From Donghicola sp041224595 (GTDB lineage Bacteria; Pseudomonadota; Alphaproteobacteria; Rhodobacterales; Rhodobacteraceae): DNA of 64,000 nt. The stretch covers positions 62,001-126,000 of the forward strand of contig NZ_JBGFGN010000157.1 of assembly GCF_041224595.1 (NCBI RefSeq). Reading direction: 5' to 3'. This document shows, in pieces, positions 54,352-63,217 of this stretch. A program made the position numbers and the translations under genes. The notes below the pieces were generated by a model. That model did no database searches. It was not told the DNA's origin and saw nothing but the letters and a program-made list of their open reading frames with translations. Within the stretch, counting starts at the first letter, position 1. Every line of letters starts with the position of its first letter.

Positions 54352-55515
54352 TCAGGTGCGGGGCTGGCCGGTTTCGACCAGACGGACAAAATAGCTGGCC
54401 CCGATGGGCGCGATCTCGTCATTGAAGTCAAAGGCAGGGTGATGGCAGACAGGCCCGTCCCCTTGGCCCAGAAACAGGTACGCACCGGGGCGCGCCTGAA
54501 GCATGTAGGCAAAATCCTCGGCCCCCATTTCGCGGTCAATGCTGTCATCGACCTGCGCGTTGCCAACCACGTCTCGCGCCACATCTGCAGCAAAGGCCGT
54601 CTGCGCGGCGTCATTCACCGTTGGGGGATAGTCGCGGAAGTAATCCAGTTCAGCCTCGACTCCATACGCAATCGCCTGCCCTTGCACGATTTCTGTCAGG
54701 CGGCGTTCGACCATGTTCTGTACATCCGGGTCAAAGCTGCGAACCGTCCCGTTGATGTAGGCGGTGTCGGGGATGATGTTCTCAGCGCTGCCGGTGTGGA
54801 TTTGCGTGACCGAAACCACCAAATCATTCAACGCATGATGGTTGCGGCTGAGGATCGTCTGGATCGCCGTCACGATCCCGCAGGACGCCACCACGGGGTC
54901 CACACAGGAATGGGGCTGCGCGGCATGGCCGCCCTTGCCTTTGACGTTAATGGTAAAGGTGTCCACAGCGGCCATGATCGGACCGGGTGTCGTGACCAGA
55001 TGCCCCTCGGGCACATTGGGCGCATTATGCAGGGCAAAGACACGAGCGATATCGAACCGCTCCATGATGCCTTCTTTCACCATGACGCCCGCGCCGCCGC
55101 CATCCTCTTCGGCCGGTTGGAAAATCAGCGCCACACGGCCCGCGAAATTCCGTGTCTCGGCCAGATACCGCGCCGCCCCCAGCAGCATTGTGGTGTGGCC
55201 ATCGTGACCGCAGGCGTGCATCGCGCCCTCAACTTGGCTGGCGTATTCTGCGCCCGTCGCCTCTTTGATAGGCAACGCGTCCATGTCCGCACGCAGCCCC
55301 ATGGTCGGGCCGCCGCCTGTGCCATTGATGATCGCGACAACACCGCTGGTCGCAATCCCCTCGTGGATTTCGTCGGCACCGAATTCCTTTAGCTTTTCAA
55401 CGACAAAGGCCGCTGTCTTGTGGCAGTTGAACCCCAGTTCCGGCATCTGGTGCAAATGGCGGCGCCACGCGGTCATTTCGGGCGCGTAATCTGCAATTCG
55501 GTTAATGACGGCCAT
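54352..55515 (-). CDS. M20-family amidohydrolase
   Basis: A 387-residue metal-dependent amidohydrolase of the hippurate hydrolase/IAA-amino acid hydrolase group. Metal ligands appear in AMHACGHDGHTTMLLG, FQPAEEDGGGAGVMV (catalytic Glu) and the later His in GDGPVCHHPAFDFND. Such enzymes cleave N-acyl or N-aroyl amino acids. ATG 55515, preceded by AAAGGAG, is chosen over the frame's extension to 56052, which runs across mazG on the other strand. speB follows by 11 bases. Confidence 0.9.
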   Translation of the reverse strand: MAVINRIADYAPEMTAWRRHLHQMPELGFNCHKTAAFVVEKLKEFGADEIHEGIATSGVVAIINGTGGGPTMGLRADMDALPIKEATGAEYASQVEGAMHACGHDGHTTMLLGAARYLAETRNFAGRVALIFQPAEEDGGGAGVMVKEGIMERFDIARVFALHNAPNVPEGHLVTTPGPIMAAVDTFTINVKGKGGHAAQPHSCVDPVVASCGIVTAIQTILSRNHHALNDLVVSVTQIHTGSAENIIPDTAYINGTVRSFDPDVQNMVERRLTEIVQGQAIAYGVEAELDYFRDYPPTVNDAAQTAFAADVARDVVGNAQVDDSIDREMGAEDFAYMLQARPGAYLFLGQGDGPVCHHPAFDFNDEIAPIGASYFVRLVETGQPRT

Positions 55516-55578
55516 CACTGGACTCCTTTGGCGTGGGGCGGCACCTTGGCACCAAATCTGAAACTGAAGAGACACGCA

Positions 55579-56397
55579 ATGCCCCACGATCCGATCCACG
55601 ACCTGAGCGGGAACGCACGTCTGCGCGAAATTATGCGACGTTTGCGCGACCCTAAAAACGGGTGCCCTTGGGACATCGAACAAGGCTTCAAGACCATCGC
55701 GCCCTACACCATCGAAGAGGCCTACGAGGTCAGCGATGCCATCGAGCGCGAGGCATGGGACGAGCTGAAGTCGGAATTGGGTGATCTGTTGTTCCAGTCT
55801 TACTTCCATGCCCAAATGGCCGAGGATGCGGGCCTCTTCACCCACGAAGACGTGGTGAACGCGATCAGCGAAAAGATGATCAGCCGCCATCCCCATGTCT
55901 TTGGCGACGAAAACCGCGATAAATCTGCTGAACAGCAGACCGTCGACTGGGAGGTGGTCAAAGCCGCAGAGCGCGCTGCCAAGAAACAAGATGGCGTGCT
56001 GGACGATGTGGCACTGGCCCTGCCCGCCCTGCTCCGCGCGGTCAAACTGCAAAAACGCGCGGCAAGGGTGGGATTTGACTGGCCGGAAACCACCATGGTT
56101 CTGGACAAAATTCAGGAAGAGTGCCGAGAATTGGTCGAAGCCAAGGACACGCTAACACAAGCCGAAGTCAAAGAGGAAATGGGCGATCTGCTGTTTGTCA
56201 TGGCTAATCTGGCCCGACATCTGGGGGTCGAACCCGAGGAAGCCCTGCGCGACACCAACGCAAAATTCACGCGCAGATTCCGCAGCATCGAGGCCGCACT
56301 GGCCGAGATGGGCAAACGGCCAGAAGACAGCACCTTGGAAGAAATGGACAAACTCTGGGACGCAGCCAAAGCAGAAGAGAAGGCTGCAAAATCATAA
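55579..56397 (+). CDS. mazG: Nucleoside triphosphate pyrophosphohydrolase MazG
   Basis: A 272-residue enzyme with two MazG domains that hydrolyses NTPs to NMPs, cleaning abnormal nucleotides and lowering ppGpp in some bacteria. The first domain shows CPWDIEQGFKTIAPYTIEEAYE and ELGDLLFQSYFH; the second EECRELVEA and EEMGDLLFVMANLARHLG, each with the EExxE/ExxD metal pattern. ATG 55579 is the family start; the longer frame lies in the divergent gene. It is not part of a toxin-antitoxin pair here. Confidence 0.95.
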   Translation: MPHDPIHDLSGNARLREIMRRLRDPKNGCPWDIEQGFKTIAPYTIEEAYEVSDAIEREAWDELKSELGDLLFQSYFHAQMAEDAGLFTHEDVVNAISEKMISRHPHVFGDENRDKSAEQQTVDWEVVKAAERAAKKQDGVLDDVALALPALLRAVKLQKRAARVGFDWPETTMVLDKIQEECRELVEAKDTLTQAEVKEEMGDLLFVMANLARHLGVEPEEALRDTNAKFTRRFRSIEAALAEMGKRPEDSTLEEMDKLWDAAKAEEKAAKS

Positions 56398-56417
56398 CAG
56401 ACTATTCCTATCAGGTA

Positions 56418-56446
56418 TTGACCCGACTTATTTTGTCAGATTTAAA
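56418..56446 (+). promoter_or_regulatory. Promoter of the iron-type binding protein
   Basis: TTGACC and TTTAAA separated by exactly 17 bases, about 30 bases before the start codon, closely match sigma-70 consensus. TGAC and GTCA at 56419 and 56435 form an imperfect palindrome over the spacer, but I see no clear Fur, Irr or RirA box. Confidence 0.65.
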
Positions 56447-56476
56447 CCCGCTCAAATTCGTTGCGAGGAGGACGTT

Positions 56477-57490
56477 ATGTTCGCACATGTAAAAACCTCT
56501 CTGATGGCAGGCGCTGCTGTCTTGGCCGCCGCCCCCGTTCTGGCCCAAGAGGTCAACGTTTATTCCTATCGCCAGCCCGAGCTGCTCCAGCCTCTGCTGG
56601 ATGCGTTCACCGAGGAAACCGGCATCGACGTGAACATGGCCTATCTGGCCAAAGGGATGGTCGAACGCCTGCAGGCCGAGGGTGATCGCACCCCAGCCGA
56701 TTTGGTGTTCACCGTAGACATCTCGCGCCTGTCGGCGGTTGTGGATGCGGGCGTGACCCAGCCGATCACCACCGACTACCTGCAAGAGCACGTGCCCGCG
56801 CAGTATCACGATCCCGATGGCCACTGGTGGGGCCTGACCACCCGCGCCCGCGTGGTTTACGCGTCCAAAGACCGTGTCGCGGACGAAGATGTCACCACCT
56901 ACGAGGATCTGGCCGATCCCAAGTGGGAAGGCCGCATCTGCACCCGTTCGGGCACACATACCTACATGCTGGCGCTGACCGCTGCGATGATCCACCACCA
57001 CGGCGAAGACTACGCTAAAGAGTGGCTCGAAGGCGTGAAGTCCAACCTTGCTCGCAAACCCGAGGGCAACGACCGCGCGCAGGTCAAAGCGATCTGGGCC
57101 GGCCAGTGCGACATCAGCCTCGGCAACACCTACTACATGGGTCAGATGCTCGAGGATGCAGAGCAGACCGAATGGGCGAACAGTGTGCGCCTGCTCTTCC
57201 CCGAGTTTGAAAACGGCGGCACCCACGTGAACATTTCGGGCGTGGCGATGACCAAAGCGGCCCCGAACAAGGAAAACGCCATCAAGCTGATGGAATTCCT
57301 GACCTCGCCGGCAGCCCAAGAGCTTTACGCCGAAGCAAACCACGAATACCCGATCGCACCGGAAAGCACTCCGACCGATCTGGTCAGCAGCTGGGGTACC
57401 TTTACCGCGGATGACGTGAACCTGATGACCCTAGCCGGTCTGCGCGACGACGCACTGCGCATCACGCAAGAAGTCGACTTCGACGGCTAA
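56477..57490 (+). CDS. Iron(III)-type ABC transporter binding protein
   Basis: A 337-residue periplasmic protein of the FbpA/AfuA (ferric) class 1 group. Signal peptide cleavage is expected after APVLAQ. The mature part begins EVNVYSYRQPELLQPLL and contains LADPKWEGRICTRSGTHTY and DISLGNTYYMGQML, whose paired tyrosines are typical Fe(III) ligands of the family. GAGGAGGA precedes the ATG at 56477. No permease or ATPase gene is near, so the rest of the transporter lies elsewhere. It has its own promoter and terminator. Confidence 0.9.
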   Translation: MFAHVKTSLMAGAAVLAAAPVLAQEVNVYSYRQPELLQPLLDAFTEETGIDVNMAYLAKGMVERLQAEGDRTPADLVFTVDISRLSAVVDAGVTQPITTDYLQEHVPAQYHDPDGHWWGLTTRARVVYASKDRVADEDVTTYEDLADPKWEGRICTRSGTHTYMLALTAAMIHHHGEDYAKEWLEGVKSNLARKPEGNDRAQVKAIWAGQCDISLGNTYYMGQMLEDAEQTEWANSVRLLFPEFENGGTHVNISGVAMTKAAPNKENAIKLMEFLTSPAAQELYAEANHEYPIAPESTPTDLVSSWGTFTADDVNLMTLAGLRDDALRITQEVDFDG

Positions 57491-57512
57491 GCCCTGTCAC
57501 ACTCCAAAATGA

Positions 57513-57546
57513 AAACGCCCCGCAATTCACGTTGCGGGGCGTTTCC
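57513..57546. terminator. Bidirectional terminator after the iron-binding protein gene
   Basis: AAACGCCCCGCAA and TTGCGGGGCGTTT form a perfect 13-pair stem with a 6-base loop, flanked by A's on the left and T's on the right. It lies 22 bases after the stop on the plus strand and 21 bases beyond the stop of the convergent gene. Confidence 0.88.
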
Positions 57547-57567
57547 TATTCTACTGTCCTAAGTGGG

Positions 57568-58554
57568 TTAGGCAGCCTGAATGTCCAGCTTCACGAGGGT
57601 CTGGTTCAGCAGGATGTACGCGATCTCGCCAAAGGTCACGGGGCCGGTAAAGGTGCCGGTCGATTTGCCTTCGAGCTCGCCATAGAGGTAGTTCAGGATG
57701 CAGTTGCAAGAGTACTGACCTACACCGCTATCGCCAAGGTTGGCCGCAAAAGTGCCTGCGTAATCGCTGATGGGCGCTGCCAGCTGGTATTCGACGCCGG
57801 GCATGACGGGCGCGTAGAATGCCACGTTGCCATTGTCGGTATCCACGGCCTGAACCGCTACGTTGACGAGTGCGCCGGCATAGTTTGCGACCAGCGGCAG
57901 GCGAGTGTCGATGTTATTCTCGGTCAGGTATTGGGCAAAGTTCACCTCACGGCCTTCGACGACAGCAGTGGTCGCAGCAAAGCCTTTTTCCTGGAAGGTG
58001 AAGGTGGTGCCAGCGTTGTGGCCCTGGTCAAAGATGTTGACGATGTCGGTGTTAACTTTCGCACCTGCGGGCAGCGCGATGTGCAGGCAAACAGCGCCGT
58101 CTTCGACCGCGATTGCAGTTGCGCCGTTGAAAACCATCGGCTTGGCAGTGCCCAGTTCGTCCAGATGCACGCCCGAAATCCAGCCGACCAGCGGCTGCGC
58201 GAACAGCGCGCCCATGCTGGGTGCTGCTTCTGCAAAGGTGGTGTGGGTGTTCGAGAAGGCCGGGATCAGTACGACGGTGAAGCCGCCTGCCTTGTAGCCA
58301 CCCGCGATGTCATTCAGCGAGCTGGCATCCTGCTGGCGGACTTCGGCGTCTACCACATCCTCAAAGGTGGTGCAGAATACTTTGTCACGCACAATCGCGC
58401 CGCCGGTCTCGGTCACGAAGTAAACAGAGGTGCCGCCAATCCATTTACCAGCGGGCAGCTGAGCCAGCAGATCTGCATCGCCTGCGACAGTCATCACGTC
58501 ACCAGCTGCGATACGCGCAGATGCCTCGGCTACGGTCAGGAATTCGTTCTTCAT
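57568..58554 (-). CDS. Uncharacterised FIST-like protein (possibly DUF6976)
   Basis: A 328-residue soluble protein with no signal peptide or membrane span. Segments such as GGYKAGGFTVVLIPAFSNTHTTF, LVGWISGVHLDEL and the closing CNCILNYLYGELEGK resemble FIST-type sensory proteins; my memory suggests DUF6976 but I cannot confirm it. A paired cysteine motif (YSCNCILNYL) could bind metal or be redox active. CGGAG precedes the ATG. It is 21 bases after a 68-residue gene on the same strand, and the two look like one unit of unknown function. Confidence 0.75.
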   Translation of the reverse strand: MKNEFLTVAEASARIAAGDVMTVAGDADLLAQLPAGKWIGGTSVYFVTETGGAIVRDKVFCTTFEDVVDAEVRQQDASSLNDIAGGYKAGGFTVVLIPAFSNTHTTFAEAAPSMGALFAQPLVGWISGVHLDELGTAKPMVFNGATAIAVEDGAVCLHIALPAGAKVNTDIVNIFDQGHNAGTTFTFQEKGFAATTAVVEGREVNFAQYLTENNIDTRLPLVANYAGALVNVAVQAVDTDNGNVAFYAPVMPGVEYQLAAPISDYAGTFAANLGDSGVGQYSCNCILNYLYGELEGKSTGTFTGPVTFGEIAYILLNQTLVKLDIQAA

Positions 58555-58575
58555 AATTTTTCTCCGAGGACAGGA

Positions 58576-58782
58576 TTAGATGTTGGCGAGGTCAGCAGCA
58601 GCAAAGTCGTTCAACTGCGCGAACTCGGTCAGTTCTGCGACTTTTTGCGAAAGCGATGAGGGGTCGCCCGAGACTTCGGTGCGCAGACGACCAACGGTGA
58701 TACGGGTCGCCAGCGAAGCTCTCGAAAGGTCACTGGAGCTAAGTAGAATTTGCTCGAGCTGAGCGGGGGCAGGCACAGACAT
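58576..58782 (-). CDS. Small hypothetical protein paired with the FIST-like gene
   Basis: A 68-residue protein, Ser/Leu/Ala-rich and helical in character (AQLEQILLSSSDLSRASLATRI then VAELTEFAQLNDFAAADLAN), without signal or membrane segment. AAGGAAA lies 6 bases before the ATG at 58782. It is separated by 21 bases from the FIST-like gene, so they are probably co-translated. I do not recognise it. Codon use is like its neighbours. The 160 bases upstream hold no clear promoter that I can name. Confidence 0.7.
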   Translation of the reverse strand: MSVPAPAQLEQILLSSSDLSRASLATRITVGRLRTEVSGDPSSLSQKVAELTEFAQLNDFAAADLANI

Positions 58783-58942
58783 ATTTGTTTCCTTACGGTT
58801 TCGCCGGATACTCGGCAGTCGTTCTCAGACTGCGTGTGCGTTAGGCGTACCGCATAGGAAATGCTCAGCGCAGCCCATCTGAGGTATCACTGCGCCGTGA
58901 AATCGGGTGCAAGCCGATCCAATTGGATAGGTTTTTAGAGCG

Positions 58943-59500
58943 TCAGAGCGCCTTTTGAGCAATCTCTGCTGCAAGATTGGCGATTGCACGGGCCCGCGCG
59001 TCGGCGGCCTGTGCAGGACCAAAGGGTGCAGACACCGGCTCTTGGATGTCAAAAAGAACTGCGCGGTCCCTGCCCCGTCCTTCGCTGTCGACAACGAAAT
59101 ACTGCCCTGCGATCTGGAACTGGTTGTCCGATCGCGCCAGCATATCCGTAAATCTCACATCGACGCGTCCTGAAGCATAGGCGTCAAACGGCCACGGTTC
59201 TGGTGCGACCGTTGCGCCCGTGATCAGCGACAGGTGACGAGACAGCGCCAAGGTCACAGCCCGCGCCGGATCATCCGCCCACAAAAGCGATGCGCCCGAC
59301 GTAATGGTTCCGTCCGCCTGTTGGATGCTGATCTCTTCGGCGCCGGCATAGGTGGGCAAGCTCACCAAGCGCATCTCGAGCGAGGGAAAGCTGGTACGCA
59401 CAGACACATCGCTGTCAATTTGCGGCGTTGCCAACCTGACTTCGGGGGCTGTGCAGGCAGCCAAAGCTACCAGTGCGAGGATCGGAAGAGCGTTGGTCAT
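58943..59500 (-). CDS. pqiC: PqiC outer-membrane lipoprotein
   Basis: A 185-residue lipoprotein with signal and lipobox LAAC (Cys at residue 16). The mature part matches the ABC-type transport auxiliary lipoprotein family (PqiC), with RLVSLPTYAGAEEISIQ and WADDPARAVTLALSRHLSLITG. It would anchor the PqiB tunnel at the outer membrane. It starts 2 bases after the pqiB stop. Confidence 0.88.
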   Translation of the reverse strand: MTNALPILALVALAACTAPEVRLATPQIDSDVSVRTSFPSLEMRLVSLPTYAGAEEISIQQADGTITSGASLLWADDPARAVTLALSRHLSLITGATVAPEPWPFDAYASGRVDVRFTDMLARSDNQFQIAGQYFVVDSEGRGRDRAVLFDIQEPVSAPFGPAQAADARARAIANLAAEIAQKAL

Positions 59501-59502
59501 AT

Positions 59503-61608
59503 TTAGCGTCCCAGAATAAGTGAGTTGGGTTTGCGTTCAATCGTTCGCGCAAGGCCATCAATGGCGCGCATCGCTTCGGTCAAGGCGCGCAAGGCGGTGC
59601 GGGCATCGCGGTTGATCTGCGAATTACCATCGTAACCGGTCAGCGTCGCTTGGGCCTGCGTAATCAGCGTGCCGAGACGATCCACAAGGCTAGGCAGTTC
59701 GTCGGTCGCACGCGCGACAGCATCCGCCGCATCGCTCGCGGATTGCAGTGTCGTGTTCACATTGGCGACGGTCCCCCCTTCGCGCAGGTCACGCAGAACC
59801 GCGGCAACTTCGGTCAGGGTCTGCGACAGGTCTGCGGGCAATTGGCGGGCCTGCGGCGTGTCTATCAGGCGATCCACAGCCTTCAGCAGTTCCGACAGGT
59901 CTACGGTCAGCTGATCAATCGGCACGGTCTCAAGTTTGGCGATTACGCCGTCCACACGCTCGACCAGTTGCGGCACCCCGTCGATCGAGGCATTCGCCCG
60001 CTCGACCGTCCCTTGCAGCGAAACTAGCGTGTCGCTCAAAGTCGCAACCATCTGCGCTTCGTTGATCTGTTTGAGAGTGCCGTTCAACTCGGTCGCCACG
60101 CCGCCAAGTTGGGCCAGCAAAGTGCTCAACTGATCAGGAACCGCTTGCACTTGATCCGACCCCACCAGCCCGCGGATATCACCCAGCAGATTGCGGATGT
60201 CTTTGGGTGTCGACTGAGTGTCCTCGTTCGCGATCAGAGAGGTCGCCCCGTTCAAGAAGTCGATGGCAGACTGCAACAGCTGTTCGATGGGCAGGTTGTT
60301 AACGCGGTTGAACATGTCTTCTGCGGTCGCGGCCACGTCGGTCAGTTCCGGGGGCGCGGTCGGGAAAACAGGATAAGGTTCAGCGTTCAGGTCAAGGGTT
60401 GCTGCTGGCGCGCCTTGCAGCGTGACCAGCTCAACCTTCAGACCACCCGTCAGCAAAGAGGCATTTGTCAGGCGTGCCCGCATTCCGTCGGCAACACTCT
60501 GTTGCAGGAATTCGATTGGATCCATGCCGTCTTCACCAAGACCCAGCCGTTCGGGCTGCAGCGCCATGGTCGCCAGCAAACGCACACGGTTGTCGCCAAA
60601 ACGGTCAGGGTCCACAAGGCCGGTCAGGTTGGTGATACGTCCCACGCGCAGGCCACTCAGCTCGACGGGCGCATCGGGGCGCAAACCCGATACGTTATCA
60701 TCGAACACCAGCGTCAGCTCGAACTCGGGCCCTTCGGCGCGCGAGAACAGGCTGGCACGTGCCTCGGTTTCATCGTCGAATAGATCGTATCGGTCTCCTT
60801 CCTGCGCGGGCACACCACCCGACGCAGCCGTGTCAAAGGTGATCCCTCCAGCAATCAAGGTCGAGATGGTGTCGAAATCCACCGACGCGCCCTCTGGGCC
60901 GAAGCTGAGCGAGAAGCCAGAGGCATTCCAGAAGCGCGTGGTCGAGGTGATCAGCTTGTCATAGGGCGCAAAGATCACAGCATCCGCCAGCACGGTAGAG
61001 CCATCATTCCCGATCCGCGACGGGCCTATAGCACCCACTTCGATGCCGCGAAACAGGATCGGGGAATCGCCGCTGAGTCCGTCCTCACCTACAGCGCGCA
61101 TGGTCAGACGCAGGCCCTCTTCACCCGGTCTGAGCAGGGGCGCTGTATCAAGACCGTCGAAGGCGAACTGCGACTCGCCTACAGTGCTATCCCAATCACC
61201 CTCGATGAAAACACCCGACAGAACGGTGTCGAGGCCGGTCACACCCCGCGTGGTGACTTCGGGCCGGACGACCCAAAACACCGCACCGTCATCCACATAT
61301 TGCGCGACCTCTTTGTCCAGACGGACTTCGGCGGTGACATTCTCCATGTCGCTTTCCAAAGTCAGGTGCTCGACCAAACCAACGGTCACATCGCGAAACC
61401 GTATCTCGGTCTCCCCTGCCCGAATGCCGGACGCATTGGAAAAGGTAATCTCGATCAGCGGACCGCGAGACTGCCAGTGGTCCCATGCAATCGCCAGCGC
61501 GATAATCAAAGCGCCCAAAGGGACCAGCCAGACGACCGATGCGCGCTCCCACAGACTGGTCCGCGCGCTTTCAATGGTGACAGAGGTGGGGGTGTCAGTG
61601 TCGCTCAA
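59503..61608 (-). CDS. pqiB: PqiB-type MCE-domain tunnel protein
   Basis: A 701-residue protein with one N-terminal membrane span (VWLVPLGALIIALAIAW) and three MCE domains (roughly residues 45-135, 155-230 and 290-400; for example NASGIRAGETEIRFRDVTVGLV and GLRPDAPVELSGLRVGRI), followed by a long helical region that would form the coiled-coil needle. PqiB-type proteins make hollow tubes for lipid transfer between the two membranes. It is longer than E. coli PqiB (about 546), mainly in the C-terminal helices. It overlaps the second PqiA gene by 14 bases. Confidence 0.92.
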   Translation of the reverse strand: MSDTDTPTSVTIESARTSLWERASVVWLVPLGALIIALAIAWDHWQSRGPLIEITFSNASGIRAGETEIRFRDVTVGLVEHLTLESDMENVTAEVRLDKEVAQYVDDGAVFWVVRPEVTTRGVTGLDTVLSGVFIEGDWDSTVGESQFAFDGLDTAPLLRPGEEGLRLTMRAVGEDGLSGDSPILFRGIEVGAIGPSRIGNDGSTVLADAVIFAPYDKLITSTTRFWNASGFSLSFGPEGASVDFDTISTLIAGGITFDTAASGGVPAQEGDRYDLFDDETEARASLFSRAEGPEFELTLVFDDNVSGLRPDAPVELSGLRVGRITNLTGLVDPDRFGDNRVRLLATMALQPERLGLGEDGMDPIEFLQQSVADGMRARLTNASLLTGGLKVELVTLQGAPAATLDLNAEPYPVFPTAPPELTDVAATAEDMFNRVNNLPIEQLLQSAIDFLNGATSLIANEDTQSTPKDIRNLLGDIRGLVGSDQVQAVPDQLSTLLAQLGGVATELNGTLKQINEAQMVATLSDTLVSLQGTVERANASIDGVPQLVERVDGVIAKLETVPIDQLTVDLSELLKAVDRLIDTPQARQLPADLSQTLTEVAAVLRDLREGGTVANVNTTLQSASDAADAVARATDELPSLVDRLGTLITQAQATLTGYDGNSQINRDARTALRALTEAMRAIDGLARTIERKPNSLILGR

Positions 61609-62260
61609 GATGGGGGTCTTTCTTGGTAGGATCGTTTGGGGCGGGGTCAGTGTCCCATATCATGCGGCTGTCAAAGCTTTGTGCTGACAGCATGGTAAAG
61701 ATCACCGACAGGGCAAAGGTCAGCGCCGCTGGCCCCGGAGAGATTTGCGCCGCCGCATTCAGCTGCACAAGCGCAGACAGGATCGCGACGACAAAGACGT
61801 CGATCATGGACCAACGCCCAATGTATTCGACCAGTTCATAAAGGTGCTGGCGCCCATGCGCTGACAGCTTCGCTTGCCGATTCACTGAAAACGCCAGATA
61901 GGCGATGGCCCCGAATTTCGCGACCGGAATCCCGACAGAGGCGATCAGAATGATCAGCGCAACGGGGATATCGCCGTGGTGGATCAAGTCAAAAGCCCCT
62001 TCGACGATGGTGGACTCGGACTCCATCACCAGTGTTCGGGTCTTGAGCATCGGCTCGAGGTTTGCGGGGACGTAAGCCATGACGCCCGCGATCCACCACG
62101 CCCAAACCTTTTGCAGAGACTTGGTGTCTCGCGAATGCAGGGTGTGCCCGCAGCGATCGCATTTATGCCCTTCAGCCTCGATCGACCAGACGGCCCCGCA
62201 ACGCGTGCAGGCAAGCATGCCACGGCTGCGCGCCGAGGGGATATCAGAGTGATCGCTCAT
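61595..62260 (-). CDS. pqiA: PqiA-type membrane protein, second half
   Basis: A 221-residue inner-membrane protein matching one half of PqiA. It begins with a rubredoxin-like zinc motif (ACTRCGAVWSIEAEGHKCDRCG) and has about four spans, with WAWWIAGVMAYVPANLEPMLKT and the cytoplasmic YELVEYIGRWSMIDVFVVAIL. In E. coli the two halves are fused in one protein of about 417 residues. Its ATG overlaps the first half's stop by ATGA, so both halves are probably made in equal amounts. Confidence 0.9.
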   Translation of the reverse strand: MSDHSDIPSARSRGMLACTRCGAVWSIEAEGHKCDRCGHTLHSRDTKSLQKVWAWWIAGVMAYVPANLEPMLKTRTLVMESESTIVEGAFDLIHHGDIPVALIILIASVGIPVAKFGAIAYLAFSVNRQAKLSAHGRQHLYELVEYIGRWSMIDVFVVAILSALVQLNAAAQISPGPAALTFALSVIFTMLSAQSFDSRMIWDTDPAPNDPTKKDPHLERH

Positions 62261-62877
62261 GACCGCTTTTCCAGAGCGTTCCAGACTGACCAACGACACA
62301 TCATATTGTCCTGCAGCAGCACCACGATCACCAGCACGCCCATCATCCAAAAGGCCGAACCCAAATGGACCTGCGCCAGCGCGGCCACTTTGACCAGCGC
62401 CACGCCGCAGCCCAGAACAAAGATTTCGGCCATAGACCAAGGTTTTAGCGCCTCGAACAGGCGAAAGGCCTTGGCCGCTCCGCGCGCGGGCGCCCTGCCC
62501 GCCACCATCGGCCCCAGCACATAGAGCGTCAGGATCATGCGCATCATCGGCACGAGCACGATCAGCGCACCGACAGCCACCGACAGGACAAAGAGCGGAT
62601 CGTCCGAAAACGCGAGCACCGCGTCCATCACAGATGTCTCGTTATGAAACCCAGCGCGGCTGATCTGTAGAAACGGCAAAAAGAGCGCCGCAATCACGAG
62701 GATCAGGTTCGTCACGGACAGGGCCAGAATGCGGATAAAAGCATTGCGGCGCGGCGCGATCAGCACCGTCCGGCAGCGCGTGCAGACCGCGCGCTCCCCG
62801 AACTCGGGGGTATGCTGCACATAGAGCGCATCACAATGGGGACAGACGATGTACCCCGATTGCTGTGAATGCGACAT
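62257..62877 (-). CDS. pqiA: PqiA-type membrane protein, first half
   Basis: A 206-residue inner-membrane protein, the other half of PqiA. The N-terminus has two CxxC motifs (VCPHCDALY and AVCTRCRTVL), then four spans; LKPWSMAEIFVLGCGVALVKV is the conserved region. It starts the operon pqiA1-pqiA2-pqiB-pqiC, which moves lipids across the periplasm and is often induced by envelope or oxidative stress. The upstream region to 63025 shows no promoter I can assign with confidence. Confidence 0.9.
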   Translation of the reverse strand: MSHSQQSGYIVCPHCDALYVQHTPEFGERAVCTRCRTVLIAPRRNAFIRILALSVTNLILVIAALFLPFLQISRAGFHNETSVMDAVLAFSDDPLFVLSVAVGALIVLVPMMRMILTLYVLGPMVAGRAPARGAAKAFRLFEALKPWSMAEIFVLGCGVALVKVAALAQVHLGSAFWMMGVLVIVVLLQDNMMCRWSVWNALEKRS

Positions 62878-63025
62878 TCCGGTGACCCTCTGGCGATGTG
62901 GAACTCGTAACAGACGCTCCTATACTTGTAATTGCAATGCAGCAAAACAAGCCTTCGTGGTTGCGTCTATGAGACCTTGTGCCGTGCTCGCCGCGCAACA
63001 GGCCACACGCGGCGCTCGATGAGCG

Positions 63026-63055
63026 AAAAAATAGGGGGTGCCGAAACACCCCCTA
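63026..63055 (-). terminator. Intrinsic terminator, minus strand
   Basis: On the minus strand TAGGGGGTG and CACCCCCTA form a 9-pair stem with a 6-base loop, followed by TTTTTT. It points at a transcript coming from the right, so it ends the unit containing the 86-residue gene and separates it from pqiA. Confidence 0.85.
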
Positions 63056-63094
63056 GGTTCGCGGAACCGGGCTCATTATTATGTACCGCCCGTT

Positions 63095-63190
63095 CTAGTT
63101 TTTGCCTGCGTCCCAGTTCGCGTTAAGGAGCGAACGCATCCGCTCCGGAACGCCAGTTTGTGGGTCGTTGCCCATCACCGCGCAGCCCAT
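63095..63190 (-). CDS. Possible 31-residue protein
   Basis: An ATG-to-TAG frame of 31 codons (begins MGCAVMGNDPQTG, ends NANWDAGKN) between the 86-residue gene and the terminator. The second Met (63175) may be the start. The length is close to chance level and no clear ribosome-binding site is seen, so this is tentative; the support is that it fills the space between a gene and its terminator. Without it, the stretch from 62878 to 63217 holds only the terminator. Confidence 0.3.
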   Translation of the reverse strand: MGCAVMGNDPQTGVPERMRSLLNANWDAGKN

Positions 63191-63217
63191 TCGGGGGGCC
63201 GGCGATAATCCTTTGGC

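Noticed and set aside
55516..56052. A 179-codon N-terminal extension of the M20 amidohydrolase
   Set aside because: It lies opposite mazG, is not hydrolase-like, and the ATG at 55515 has a good ribosome-binding site.
56419..56438. RirA or Fur box in the promoter of the iron-type binding protein
   Set aside because: TGAC and GTCA are present but their spacing does not match the motifs I know for alphaproteobacterial iron regulators.
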